Source: Eubacterium sp. (lineage in GTDB: Bacteria > Bacillota > Clostridia > Lachnospirales > Lachnospiraceae). From it: a stretch of DNA of 62,757 nt. A program made the position numbers and the translations under genes. Within the stretch, counting starts at the first letter, position 1. The number at the start of each line of letters is the position of its first letter. The notes under the pieces were generated by a model, which saw nothing but the letters and a program-made list of their open reading frames with translations, was not told the DNA's origin and made no database searches. The stretch is taken from contig JAETSX010000019.1 of NCBI GenBank assembly GCA_021769425.1, forward strand, positions 1-62,757, given 5' to 3'. Positions 17,689 through 25,804 of the stretch are shown here, in pieces.

Positions 17689-17717
17689 TTTTCATCTCCT
17701 AATCTAAGACCTGCAAC

Positions 17718-18731
17718 TCAGTTTTCAGAACACGTTTGACGTTCCAGCGCCTGCTTCATCAAATCAATATTATTCTGCATGGCCTCCAAATAGCTGTCCG
17801 GATTATAATCTCCCCGCACCAGCGTATCCAGATAGCAGACCCGGCACCCCGTTTCCTGACTCACCGTCTCACCCATATCTTTCCCATATAATTCTTCCGC
17901 CAACACAAGGGATACCTGATTTTTTTCTATTTCTTCCATCAAATCTGCCACTTCCCCGGCGCTGACCTGCCGCTCTTCATCCAGATCCAGGCAATAGGCC
18001 GTATGCAGGCCGTATTGTTCCGCTGTATATTCATAAGCTTCATGGAAAATCACTACGCTGATCCCTTCTGCAATATCTGCCTTTACTGCCTCTATCTGTC
18101 TGGTCAACTCTTCTATTTGGGCACAATAACTTCTGGCATTTTCCTGATAAATTTCTCTATGCTCCGGATCTGCCTTACTGATAAAATCTGCAATATTCCT
18201 TACCATCTCCCCATAGATCCGGGTATCCATCCAGCCATGGGCGTTCTCTTCACCATGAACGTGAACCTCTTCCGGCTGATGAATATCCTCATCTGAATGA
18301 ATATCCTCTTCCAGATGAATCTCTTCCTCCAGATGCGTATTTTCTTCCATCAGGGCAATTCCATCTGTAACCTGACAGGTTGCAAGTTCAGGATATGCCT
18401 CACCCACCTCTGCCAGAAACCCTTCAATTCCGCCGCCGTTTACCAAAAATAAATCTGCCTTAGATAATAGAATCATATCCTGCGGAGTAAGCTGATAGTC
18501 ATGCATGCATCCCGTCTGAGGCTCACTGAGATTTTCCAGGACCACTCCCTCACAGTTTCCCACCACATTTTCCGCGGCAATGTAGACAGGATAAAAAGAG
18601 GTAACAATCCTGAGCTCCCCTCCGGCTTTGCCAGCCTCTTCAAAATTCAGATATGACTTAGTAAAAATACCGCTTGCCAAAGCAATGGCAAGCAGCATAC
18701 AACATACAAAACGATATTTATTTCTTTTCAC
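17718..18731 (-). CDS. znuA: Zinc/manganese-binding lipoprotein or anchored protein with His/Glu-rich loop
   Basis: This 337-residue solute-binding protein of the ZnuA/adhesin family (PF01297) has an N-terminal membrane segment (about 8-28) and no clear lipobox. Metal ligands are visible in CMHDYQ (His77), AHGWMD (His165) and IFHEAYEY. Between residues 129 and 165 there is a His/Glu/Asp-rich loop with repeated IH-x-EE units, a feature of zinc-specific members thought to trap Zn2+. The start is GTG at 18731 with GGGAGGAAAG upstream. It overlaps the end of engB by 14 bases in another frame, so translation is probably coupled. Confidence 0.92.
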   Translation of the reverse strand: MKRNKYRFVCCMLLAIALASGIFTKSYLNFEEAGKAGGELRIVTSFYPVYIAAENVVGNCEGVVLENLSEPQTGCMHDYQLTPQDMILLSKADLFLVNGGGIEGFLAEVGEAYPELATCQVTDGIALMEENTHLEEEIHLEEDIHSDEDIHQPEEVHVHGEENAHGWMDTRIYGEMVRNIADFISKADPEHREIYQENARSYCAQIEELTRQIEAVKADIAEGISVVIFHEAYEYTAEQYGLHTAYCLDLDEERQVSAGEVADLMEEIEKNQVSLVLAEELYGKDMGETVSQETGCRVCYLDTLVRGDYNPDSYLEAMQNNIDLMKQALERQTCSEN

Positions 18732-19572
18732 GCTTTCCTCCCGTTTTTGCAGATTTCTTTTTCTTTCCGGCTTTTGCCGCTTTCTTTTTCTTCAATAATT
18801 TCTTGGGAAGATCTTCGGCTTTTCTTCTAGGTTTCCTTGCCGGAGTTTCCGCAGCCTGTTCCGATATGCCCTTCGTTCCACTTGCAGAAACAAATTCACC
18901 GGCCTTCTGATGCCCTGTACTGGAAACAATGGCAGAATTCCCATTATTTTCCGATCGCTTTGACACATTTCCTGCATTCTCATCGAATAACCCCAACAGT
19001 TCATCCATATACTCCCAGATTTCCTCTTTTCCCTGTTTGGTCAGGGCAGAATAGGGAAACAGCGGCGTGCCGCTCTTTAAGTTCAGTCCTTCTCGAATCA
19101 TTCGGATATGATCCGGCAGTTTTCTGCGGCTGACTTTATCGGATTTGGTTGCAATAATAATCGGATCAAAACCCTGGTATACAATCCAGTCATACATCTG
19201 CCGATCGTTATCGGAGGGTTCATGGCGGATATCGATCAGTAAGAAAACTGCCTTTAACTGCCTGGAAGTATGCAGGTAATTCTCTATCATTCTCCCCCAT
19301 TTTTCTTTCTCCCTGAGGGTTATTTTGGCATAGCCGTATCCCGGCAGATCCACCAGATACATACAGTTGTTTATGTTATAATAATTGATGGTCTGTGTCT
19401 TGCCTGGCTGAGCGGAGGTTCGGGCCAGAGCCTTCCGGTTCATCAGACCGTTAATCAGAGAAGATTTCCCTACGTTGGATTTCCCGGCAAAGGCCACCTC
19501 CGGCTTGTCTGTATCCGGCAGCTCACTGGTAATTCCGCATACCGTCTCTAATTCCACTGATTTAATGACCAT
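18718..19572 (-). CDS. engB: Ribosome biogenesis GTPase EngB/YsxC with Lys-rich tail
   Basis: EngB is the essential small GTPase for 50S subunit assembly. Motifs are GKSNVGKS (30-37), DLPGYGYAK (75-83), TKSD (142-145) and SAL (175-177). The start at 19572 (MVIKSVEL) follows GGAGGG. Upstream in-frame codons belong to the palindrome at 19629-19720 and are not coding. The core ends near residue 196. It is followed by an 88-residue extension, first Ser/Asn/Gly-rich and then strongly basic with several runs of lysine, absent from typical 195-200-residue EngB. The tail could bind rRNA. It follows lon, as in many Firmicutes. Confidence 0.94.
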   Translation of the reverse strand: MVIKSVELETVCGITSELPDTDKPEVAFAGKSNVGKSSLINGLMNRKALARTSAQPGKTQTINYYNINNCMYLVDLPGYGYAKITLREKEKWGRMIENYLHTSRQLKAVFLLIDIRHEPSDNDRQMYDWIVYQGFDPIIIATKSDKVSRRKLPDHIRMIREGLNLKSGTPLFPYSALTKQGKEEIWEYMDELLGLFDENAGNVSKRSENNGNSAIVSSTGHQKAGEFVSASGTKGISEQAAETPARKPRRKAEDLPKKLLKKKKAAKAGKKKKSAKTGGKREKK

Positions 19573-19628
19573 TTCTTCCCTCCTGATTATCGTATTTATG
19601 TTTTCCTGCCAGACAGCATTCTTACTGT

Positions 19629-19720
19629 TATACCCGTGAGCGAAATCATTTGCCGACAGATCTTTCACAGCTTTGAGGAAAAAGCAAATGATTTGGCAAA
19701 TAAGTATGCTCATGAGTATA
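19629..19720. repeat. 92-bp palindromic element, copy 1 (lon-engB gap)
   Basis: The outer arms are TATACCCGTGAGC and GCTCATGAGTATA; the inner arms are AAATCATTTGC and GCAAATGATTT. It is highly similar to copies at 36132-36223 and 62430-62522. No protein is encoded. The size and symmetry suggest a MITE-like or REP-like element. Confidence 0.85.
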
Positions 19721-19745
19721 AATCAGCATTTTATTACTGTCTCTA

Positions 19746-22058
19746 TCATTTCACCAAAGCCACATCCAACACCTGTTCCATATTTTCCACAAACACGATC
19801 TCCAGCCCTCTCTTTATTTCCTGAGCGATCTCGCTGATATCCGGCTCGTTTTTCTTAGGCACGCAGATGGTCTTGATTCCGGCATTTTTGGCCGCAAGGG
19901 TTTTTTCTTTCAAACCGCCGATGGGAAGCACCCTGCCTCTCAGCGTAATCTCTCCCGTCATGGCCACATCTTTACGGACCTTCCGCCTGGTGATAGCGGA
20001 GAGCATGGCTGTGGCCATGGTAATTCCGGCAGAAGGCCCGTCCTTGGGCACCGCGCCTTCCGGAATGTGAATATGAATGTCCCATTCCTGGAAAAATTCT
20101 TTGTCAATTCCATACTGTTCGCTGACAGAACGGATATAACTGATTCCAGCCTTGGCAGATTCCTTCATCACATCTCCCAACTGGCCGGTAAGCTGGAACT
20201 CTCCTTTGCCCGGCATAATGTTTACCTCAATCTGCAGCGTATCTCCTCCTACACTGGTCCAGGCCAGTCCACGCACAATTCCGATTTCATCTGTTTCATT
20301 AATTAAGTCAAAATTGTACTTTTCTTTTCCCAGTAATTTTTCCAGGCTGTTTTCTGTTATTTTTACTGTCTTTTTATTTTTCTGGTATATCTCCCGGGCA
20401 GCTTTTCTGCAAATCTCACCAATTTTACGTTCCAGGTTGCGGACGCCGGCTTCTCTGGTATAACCGCGGATTAACTTCTCCAAAGCATTGTCACTGATAG
20501 ACAACTGTCCCTCCTGCAGGCCGTTTTTCTCCATCTGCTTAGCAATCAGGTGTTCCCTGGCAATATGGGCCTTTTCATTTTCCGTATAGCTGCTGACCTC
20601 AATAATCTCCATACGATCCAACAGAGGCCTTGGGATTGTCTGAAGGGAATTGGCTGTAGCGATAAACAGCACTTCAGACAAATCCAATGGCAATTCCACA
20701 TAGTGGTCCCGAAACTTGCTGTTCTGCTCACTGTCTAATACCTCCAGCAAAGCAGAGGCCGTATCCCCTTTATAGTCGCTGCTGATTTTATCTATTTCAT
20801 CCAAAAGCATCAGGGGATTGCGGACGCCGGCATTTTTCAGTCCATTGGCAATCCGGCCAGGCATAGCTCCCACATAAGTTTTCCGATGACCTCGGATTTC
20901 CGCTTCATCCCGGACGCCGCCCAAGCTGATTCTCACATATTTCTTATCCAAAGCCCGAGCCACAGATTTGGCGATACTGGTTTTGCCTGTGCCGGGCGGG
21001 CCCACCAGACAGATAATGGGGCTGTCGCCTTTTTTGGTGAGATTCCGCACTGCCAGAAATTCCAACATACGCTCTTTCACCTTTTCCATTCCATAATGGT
21101 CCTCGTCCAGAATCCGTTCTGCATCCTCCAAATTCCTGTTGTCCTTGGATGATTTGTTCCAGGGAAGTTCCAGAATGGTTTCAATATATCCGCGAATCAC
21201 CGCGCTTTCAGAGGAATTCAGAGAAACATTCTTAAAACGCTCAATCTCTTTCTCCAGCTTTTCCTTGACTTCCTCGTCTGCATCCAGTTTTTTGCATTCC
21301 TCCAAAAAGTGGTCTGCCTCAGATACGGTATTATCCTCTCCCAGCTCTTCCCGAATCAGCTTCATCTGTTCCCGCAGAATATATTCTTTTTGATTCTTAT
21401 CAACTTTTTCCTTTACCTTTGTCTGGAACTCTGTCTTGATCTGAATAATGTTAATCTCGTTCAGAAGGATAATCATCAAGGTTTCATACCGCTCCTGCAT
21501 AGTCTGCGCTTCCAGAATCTTCTGCTTATCTTCAAATCCCACCGAAAGATTGTTTCCAATATAATCCAGCAATTTCTCCAGATCCGCAATCTCCACCATC
21601 TGTCTTGCAAGCTCTTTTCCATGCTTGGGATTCATCAGGCAGTAACGGGTAAACGTCTCCTGAATTCCCCGGATCATAGCTGCCTGAATCTCCGCCGGAA
21701 GCATCTCTTCTTCCCGCTGCAGCGGCTCCACCTCTGCAATCAAATATTCTCCCCATTCCATTTCATTCAGACGGGCGCGGGTTTCTCCCTCTACCAGTAC
21801 CCGGACAACATTATTCTGTAATTTAATCACCTGCTTAATTACTGCAATAATGCCGATACCGTATAAATCCTCCAGTTCCGGGTCTTCTTTCTCAACATTT
21901 TTCTGGGTTACCAGAAAGACAGTCTGATCTTTCATCATCGCAGCTTCCACTGCACGGACAGATCTGCTTCTGCTCACGTCAAAATGTGCCACCATACCGG
22001 GGAGTATGGTCATTCCCCGTAGTGCCACTGCCGGAATATTTCTGTTCTCTTCCTTCAT
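19746..22058 (-). CDS. lon: ATP-dependent Lon protease
   Basis: This 770-residue cytoplasmic AAA+ serine protease removes damaged and regulatory proteins. It has the N-terminal LON substrate domain (about 8-200), a coiled-coil linker, Walker [10 protein letters not shown], Walker [10 protein letters not shown] and the C-terminal protease domain. The catalytic dyad is Ser676 in DGPSAGITM and Lys719 in GGLKEK. It lies 11 bases after clpX in the conserved tig-clpP-clpX-lon-engB order and probably shares that transcript. No CtsR or CIRCE site is visible. Confidence 0.97.
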   Translation of the reverse strand: MKEENRNIPAVALRGMTILPGMVAHFDVSRSRSVRAVEAAMMKDQTVFLVTQKNVEKEDPELEDLYGIGIIAVIKQVIKLQNNVVRVLVEGETRARLNEMEWGEYLIAEVEPLQREEEMLPAEIQAAMIRGIQETFTRYCLMNPKHGKELARQMVEIADLEKLLDYIGNNLSVGFEDKQKILEAQTMQERYETLMIILLNEINIIQIKTEFQTKVKEKVDKNQKEYILREQMKLIREELGEDNTVSEADHFLEECKKLDADEEVKEKLEKEIERFKNVSLNSSESAVIRGYIETILELPWNKSSKDNRNLEDAERILDEDHYGMEKVKERMLEFLAVRNLTKKGDSPIICLVGPPGTGKTSIAKSVARALDKKYVRISLGGVRDEAEIRGHRKTYVGAMPGRIANGLKNAGVRNPLMLLDEIDKISSDYKGDTASALLEVLDSEQNSKFRDHYVELPLDLSEVLFIATANSLQTIPRPLLDRMEIIEVSSYTENEKAHIAREHLIAKQMEKNGLQEGQLSISDNALEKLIRGYTREAGVRNLERKIGEICRKAAREIYQKNKKTVKITENSLEKLLGKEKYNFDLINETDEIGIVRGLAWTSVGGDTLQIEVNIMPGKGEFQLTGQLGDVMKESAKAGISYIRSVSEQYGIDKEFFQEWDIHIHIPEGAVPKDGPSAGITMATAMLSAITRRKVRKDVAMTGEITLRGRVLPIGGLKEKTLAAKNAGIKTICVPKKNEPDISEIAQEIKRGLEIVFVENMEQVLDVALVK

Positions 22059-22069
22059 TTTATCTCTCC

Positions 22070-23335
22070 TCAGGCAGACTTGCTTTCGCTGCCAAATGCA
22101 ATTTCCACTGCCCGTTCATTTTCTACAGCTGCCCTTGTAATATTGCAATGGGTAATTGACTCATCCGAAGGTACGCGATACATCAAATCCATCAGCACCT
22201 TCTCCACAATTGCCCGAAGGCCTCTGGCCCCTGTTTTCCGTTTTAAGGTTTTCTCAGCAATTGCTTCAATAGCATCCTCTTCAAAGGTAAGCAATACGCC
22301 GTCTAACTCAAATAGGGCCTCATACTGGCGGATCAGAGAATTTCTCGGCTCTTTTAAAATCCGCACCAAAGCATCTTTATCCAATGCATCCAGAGAAACC
22401 GTCACCGGAACACGTCCCACAAACTCCGGAATCAGTCCAAACTTCACAAAATCCTGGGGCAGCGCCTGTTTTAAAATCAATCCCTGATCTTTCTCTCTTT
22501 TATCTGCAATTTCCGCATTGAATCCCAGGGACTTCTGATCCATCCTGTTCTCCACAATCTTATCCAGCCCTTCAAAGGCTCCGCCGCAGATAAACAGAAT
22601 ATTCGTAGTGTCAATCTGCAGCAACTCCTGCTGGGGATGCTTTCTTCCTCCCTGAGGAGGAACACTGGCAACTGTTCCCTCCAGAATCTTCAAAAGGGCC
22701 TGCTGCACGCCTTCCCCGGATACATCTCTGGTAATGGAAGGGTTTTCCGACTTCCTGGTTATCTTATCAATTTCATCAATGTAAATAATCCCCCGCTGGG
22801 CGCGTTCAATATCATATTCCGCCGCCTGAATGATCTTCAGCAGTATATTTTCCACATCTTCTCCCACGTAACCCGCCTCCGTCAAAGCGGTTGCATCCGC
22901 AATGGCAAACGGCACATTCAAGATACGCGCAAGCGTCTGAGCCAGCAGTGTCTTCCCGCATCCGGTAGGCCCCAGCATCAGGATATTGCTCTTTTGCAGC
23001 TCCACACCCAGATTAGGCGGCGCCAAAATCCTTTTATAATGATTATATACGGCAACGGAAAGCACCTTTTTGGCCTCTTCCTGCCCAATAACATATTCAT
23101 CCAGGAATGCTTTTAACTCCACCGGCTTCAAAAGATTTATTTCTTCTATTTCTTCCTGCTGCTGCGGCGCCGGTTCCTCTTCTTCCAACAATTCCTCTTC
23201 AATAATCTCTGCACAGATATCCACGCATTCATCACAGATATATGCACCGTTGGGCCCTGCAATTAATTTGCGAACCTGTCCGTCTGTCTTCCCGCAAAAA
23301 GAACAACGGATTCTGTCATCCATTCTACCAGCCAT
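22070..23335 (-). CDS. clpX: ATP-dependent Clp protease ATP-binding subunit ClpX
   Basis: This 421-residue unfoldase feeds substrates to ClpP. The N-terminal zinc-binding domain shows CSFCGK and [10 protein letters not shown]. The AAA+ domain has Walker A GPTGCGKT, Walker [10 protein letters not shown] and the sensor region. RGLRAIVEK, typical of ClpX, lies near the C-terminus, and an IGF-type ClpP-docking loop is expected near residue 270. An acidic stretch with glutamines (about 50-65) links the two domains. It lies downstream of clpP across a 75-bp gap holding a strong hairpin. Confidence 0.97.
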   Translation of the reverse strand: MAGRMDDRIRCSFCGKTDGQVRKLIAGPNGAYICDECVDICAEIIEEELLEEEEPAPQQQEEIEEINLLKPVELKAFLDEYVIGQEEAKKVLSVAVYNHYKRILAPPNLGVELQKSNILMLGPTGCGKTLLAQTLARILNVPFAIADATALTEAGYVGEDVENILLKIIQAAEYDIERAQRGIIYIDEIDKITRKSENPSITRDVSGEGVQQALLKILEGTVASVPPQGGRKHPQQELLQIDTTNILFICGGAFEGLDKIVENRMDQKSLGFNAEIADKREKDQGLILKQALPQDFVKFGLIPEFVGRVPVTVSLDALDKDALVRILKEPRNSLIRQYEALFELDGVLLTFEEDAIEAIAEKTLKRKTGARGLRAIVEKVLMDLMYRVPSDESITHCNITRAAVENERAVEIAFGSESKSA

Positions 23336-23375
23336 TTCTTCACCCCATTATTCCAGTTATTTTTAACATTCACAC

Positions 23376-23406
23376 AGGGGACAGTGGCAAAAGCGCGCTG
23401 TCCCCT
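23376..23406. other. Hairpin between clpP and clpX
   Basis: AGGGGACAG and CTGTCCCCT are perfect 9-base arms around a 13-base loop, with no U-run. It may set the clpP:clpX ratio by partial termination or RNA processing. Confidence 0.5.
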
Positions 23407-23410
23407 CATT

Positions 23411-23995
23411 CTACTTTCTGTTTGTAATTACACCATCAATCAATCCGTATTCTTTTGCTTCCTCCGCAGACATATAGTTGTCCCGCTCGGTATCTGCAGC
23501 AATTACTTCATACGGCTTCCCTGTATTTTCAGATAAGATCGTATTCAATCTGTGTTTTGTTTTCTGAATATTGTCTGCAACAATCTGAATATCTGTCGCC
23601 TGGCCTTTCGCTCCGCCAGAGGGCTGATGAATCATAATCTCTGCATTAGGAAGGGCAAAACGTTTTCCTTTGGTTCCCCCTGCAAGCAAAAATGCTCCCA
23701 TGCTTGCAGCCAGTCCGATACAGATAGTTTCCACATCACACTTGATATAATTCATAGTGTCATAAATTGCAAGTCCGGCGGTTACCACTCCTCCCGGGGA
23801 ATTGATATACAAATGGATATCTTTTCCCGGATCTTCCGATTCCAGAAACAGAAGCTGCGCCACTACCAACCCTGCCGTCACTTCATTGACTTCTTCTCCC
23901 AAAAAAATAATCCTGTCTTTCAGCAGTCTGGAATAAATATCGTAAGACCGCTCGCCTCTGCTGGTTTGTTCTACGACATAAGGCACTAAACTCAT
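23411..23995 (-). CDS. clpP: ATP-dependent Clp protease proteolytic subunit
   Basis: This 194-residue serine protease forms the tetradecameric barrel that degrades substrates delivered by ClpX. The triad is Ser98 in GLAASMGAF, His123 in MIHQPSGG and Asp172. The start at 23995 ([19 protein letters not shown]) matches the normal ClpP N-terminus and follows AGGAGG. Eight in-frame codons further upstream are leader. It lies between tig and clpX. Confidence 0.97.
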   Translation of the reverse strand: MSLVPYVVEQTSRGERSYDIYSRLLKDRIIFLGEEVNEVTAGLVVAQLLFLESEDPGKDIHLYINSPGGVVTAGLAIYDTMNYIKCDVETICIGLAASMGAFLLAGGTKGKRFALPNAEIMIHQPSGGAKGQATDIQIVADNIQKTKHRLNTILSENTGKPYEVIAADTERDNYMSAEEAKEYGLIDGVITNRK

Positions 23996-24082
23996 TCTAA
24001 CTTCCTCCTTATTCTCCAAATCCCCGGATACAGAATATTTTCGGCTTAGACCGCCGCCTGAAAAATCCTGTCTCTGCTCTAT

Positions 24083-25375
24083 TTATTCTGCCTGTTCTTC
24101 TGCTTGCTCCACAATCAAATCTACAGCTTTTTGGACAGCCAGATCTTTCTTCATGGATTCCTTCTCACTCTCTCCCATGTACTCTTTCAGCTTATCCGCC
24201 TCCATGCCGTACATCTCTGCCATCTTCTCAATCTCTTCATTGACATCCTCTTCGGACACTTCAATATTCTCAGCTTCGGCAACTGCTTCTAGCGCCAGAC
24301 TGGACTGAATCTGCTTCAATGCATCCGGACGCATCTGCTCTGCAAGTTTCTCTTCTGTCATTCCGGTAAACTGCAGATACTGCTCAAAAGTTATACCCTG
24401 CTGTGCGATTCTGTTTGCAAAATTGTCAATCATGGAATCTACCTGGGTATCAACCATGGCATCCGGAATCTCCATCTGGGCATCTTCTATAATTTTCTGA
24501 ATTGCTTCTTCTTCTTTTGAGCGTTTTGCTTCATTCTCCTTGCGCTCCGTCAGTTTCTCCCGAAGGCTTTCCCGATACTCGGCAAGGGTATCGAATTCTG
24601 ACACATCCTGCGCAAATTCATCATCCAGTTCCGGAAGTTCCTTTGCCTTGATTTCATTGATCTTAACCTGGAACATTGCCGGCTTGCCTGCCAGTTCCGG
24701 CGCATGGTATTCTTCCGGGAAAGTAACATGGACTGTTACGTCATCCCCTGTATGTTTTCCAATCAGTTGCTCCTCAAAGGTATCAATAAAGGAATGGGAA
24801 CCAATTACCAGAGAATGGTTCTCTCCTTTTCCTCCTTCAAATGCTGCGCCGTCTGTATAGCCTTCATAATCAATCACTGCGGTGTCTCCTTCTTCTATTG
24901 CCCGATCCTCCACAGTAATCATTCTTGCATTGCTCTCTCTTTCCTTCTCTACCTCAGCAGTAACTTCCTCTTCTGTTACGGAAACATCTGTCTTCTTCAC
25001 GGCAACGCCCAGGTATTTTCCAAGGGTGACTTCCGGTTTCACTGCAACTTCCGCAGTGAAAATAAAATTCTTCCCTTTCTCTAATTGTTCCACGTCAATG
25101 GATGGACGGGAAACAATTTCCAAACCGGATTCTTCTGCAGCCTTCGGATATTCTTTGGAAAGAAGGTCATTCACAGCGTCATCATAAAAGATTTCCACGC
25201 CATACATTTTCTCAACCATATGTCTCGGCACCTTCCCTTTACGGAATCCCGGAAGGCTGATTCTGCCTTTCATCTTCATATATGCCGCCTGGATTGCTTT
25301 CTCCAGTTCTTCCGCCGGAACCTCTATGGTAAGTTTTGCCATATTCTTCTCCAAATTTTCTACCTGTACGCTCAT
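24083..25375 (-). CDS. tig: Trigger factor
   Basis: This 430-residue ribosome-associated chaperone and prolyl isomerase has the ribosome-binding domain with GFRKGKVPRHM (about 44-54). The FKBP-type domain follows (about 150-245, GDTAVIDYEGYTDG), then the helical C-terminal arms. It binds nascent chains at the exit tunnel. It is the first gene of the tig-clpP-clpX-lon-engB run. The start at 25375 is preceded by AAGGAGG. Confidence 0.96.
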   Translation of the reverse strand: MSVQVENLEKNMAKLTIEVPAEELEKAIQAAYMKMKGRISLPGFRKGKVPRHMVEKMYGVEIFYDDAVNDLLSKEYPKAAEESGLEIVSRPSIDVEQLEKGKNFIFTAEVAVKPEVTLGKYLGVAVKKTDVSVTEEEVTAEVEKERESNARMITVEDRAIEEGDTAVIDYEGYTDGAAFEGGKGENHSLVIGSHSFIDTFEEQLIGKHTGDDVTVHVTFPEEYHAPELAGKPAMFQVKINEIKAKELPELDDEFAQDVSEFDTLAEYRESLREKLTERKENEAKRSKEEEAIQKIIEDAQMEIPDAMVDTQVDSMIDNFANRIAQQGITFEQYLQFTGMTEEKLAEQMRPDALKQIQSSLALEAVAEAENIEVSEEDVNEEIEKMAEMYGMEADKLKEYMGESEKESMKKDLAVQKAVDLIVEQAEEQAE

Positions 25376-25461
25376 TCCTATTATTTCCTCCTTATATATA
25401 TGTGGTAATTCTTATATTCTATCATTAGGTTGCTGATATTTTCATTCACAATCATTTTGAG

Positions 25462-25467
25462 ATTATA
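25462..25467 (-). promoter_or_regulatory. Likely tig promoter -10 box
   Basis: A TATAAT hexamer on the minus strand, preceded by TGA to give an extended -10 (TGATATAAT), lies about 87 bases upstream of the tig start. The -35 is weak. Confidence 0.6.
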
Positions 25468-25581
25468 TCATACTTCTATAAAAAATACCAGAACTTTTTT
25501 CTTATTTCATTTTGTTTACGCATTTTGACCGTGAATAGTAACTAATGGCGGCAGCAAATTCCGGGATTCACATGCTATTTC

Positions 25582-25610
25582 TTGACATCAACACAAAATT
25601 GTAATATTGT
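25582..25610 (+). promoter_or_regulatory. Promoter of the hybrid kinase gene
   Basis: TTGACA (25582-25587), a 17-base spacer and TATTGT (25605-25610) read toward the kinase at 25805. The predicted leader of about 190 bases contains both 31-bp repeats at 25638-25732. Confidence 0.7.
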
Positions 25611-25637
25611 ATTTTTAGAATGAAATATTCTGCAGCG

Positions 25638-25732
25638 TTTGCCACATGCCCATACGGGCGAAGATCCGATGTATGACGGACTCGTCAAAATTATATTATT
25701 CTTTGCCATATGCCCATACGGGCAAAGATCCG
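25638..25732. repeat. Pair of 31-bp direct repeats in kinase leader
   Basis: The 31-bp repeats at 25638-25668 and 25702-25732 match at 29 positions and lie 64 bp apart. Each contains GCCCATACGGGC flanked by TTTGCC and (G/A)AAGATCCG. They sit between the promoter and the start codon of the 7TM kinase. Regulator binding or paired RNA hairpins are the likely functions. The rest of the 429-bp gap, apart from the two promoters, shows nothing recognisable. Confidence 0.7.
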
Positions 25733-25804
25733 GCCCTGCGTTGCAAAAATAAGTAATAAGCCCTCATACCGGCCCTGAAAGCCGCAAAGAGGCGGGAAGG
25801 CACT

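Noticed and set aside
19573-19713. Longer EngB starting at 19713
   Set aside because: The added residues read through the palindromic element; the family N-terminus and GGAGGG site place the start at 19572.
23772-23790. Fourth copy of the CCGGCGGTTA motif
   Set aside because: It lies inside clpP, encoding the conserved GGVVTAGLA region, lacks the full 13-mer, and is explained by coding.
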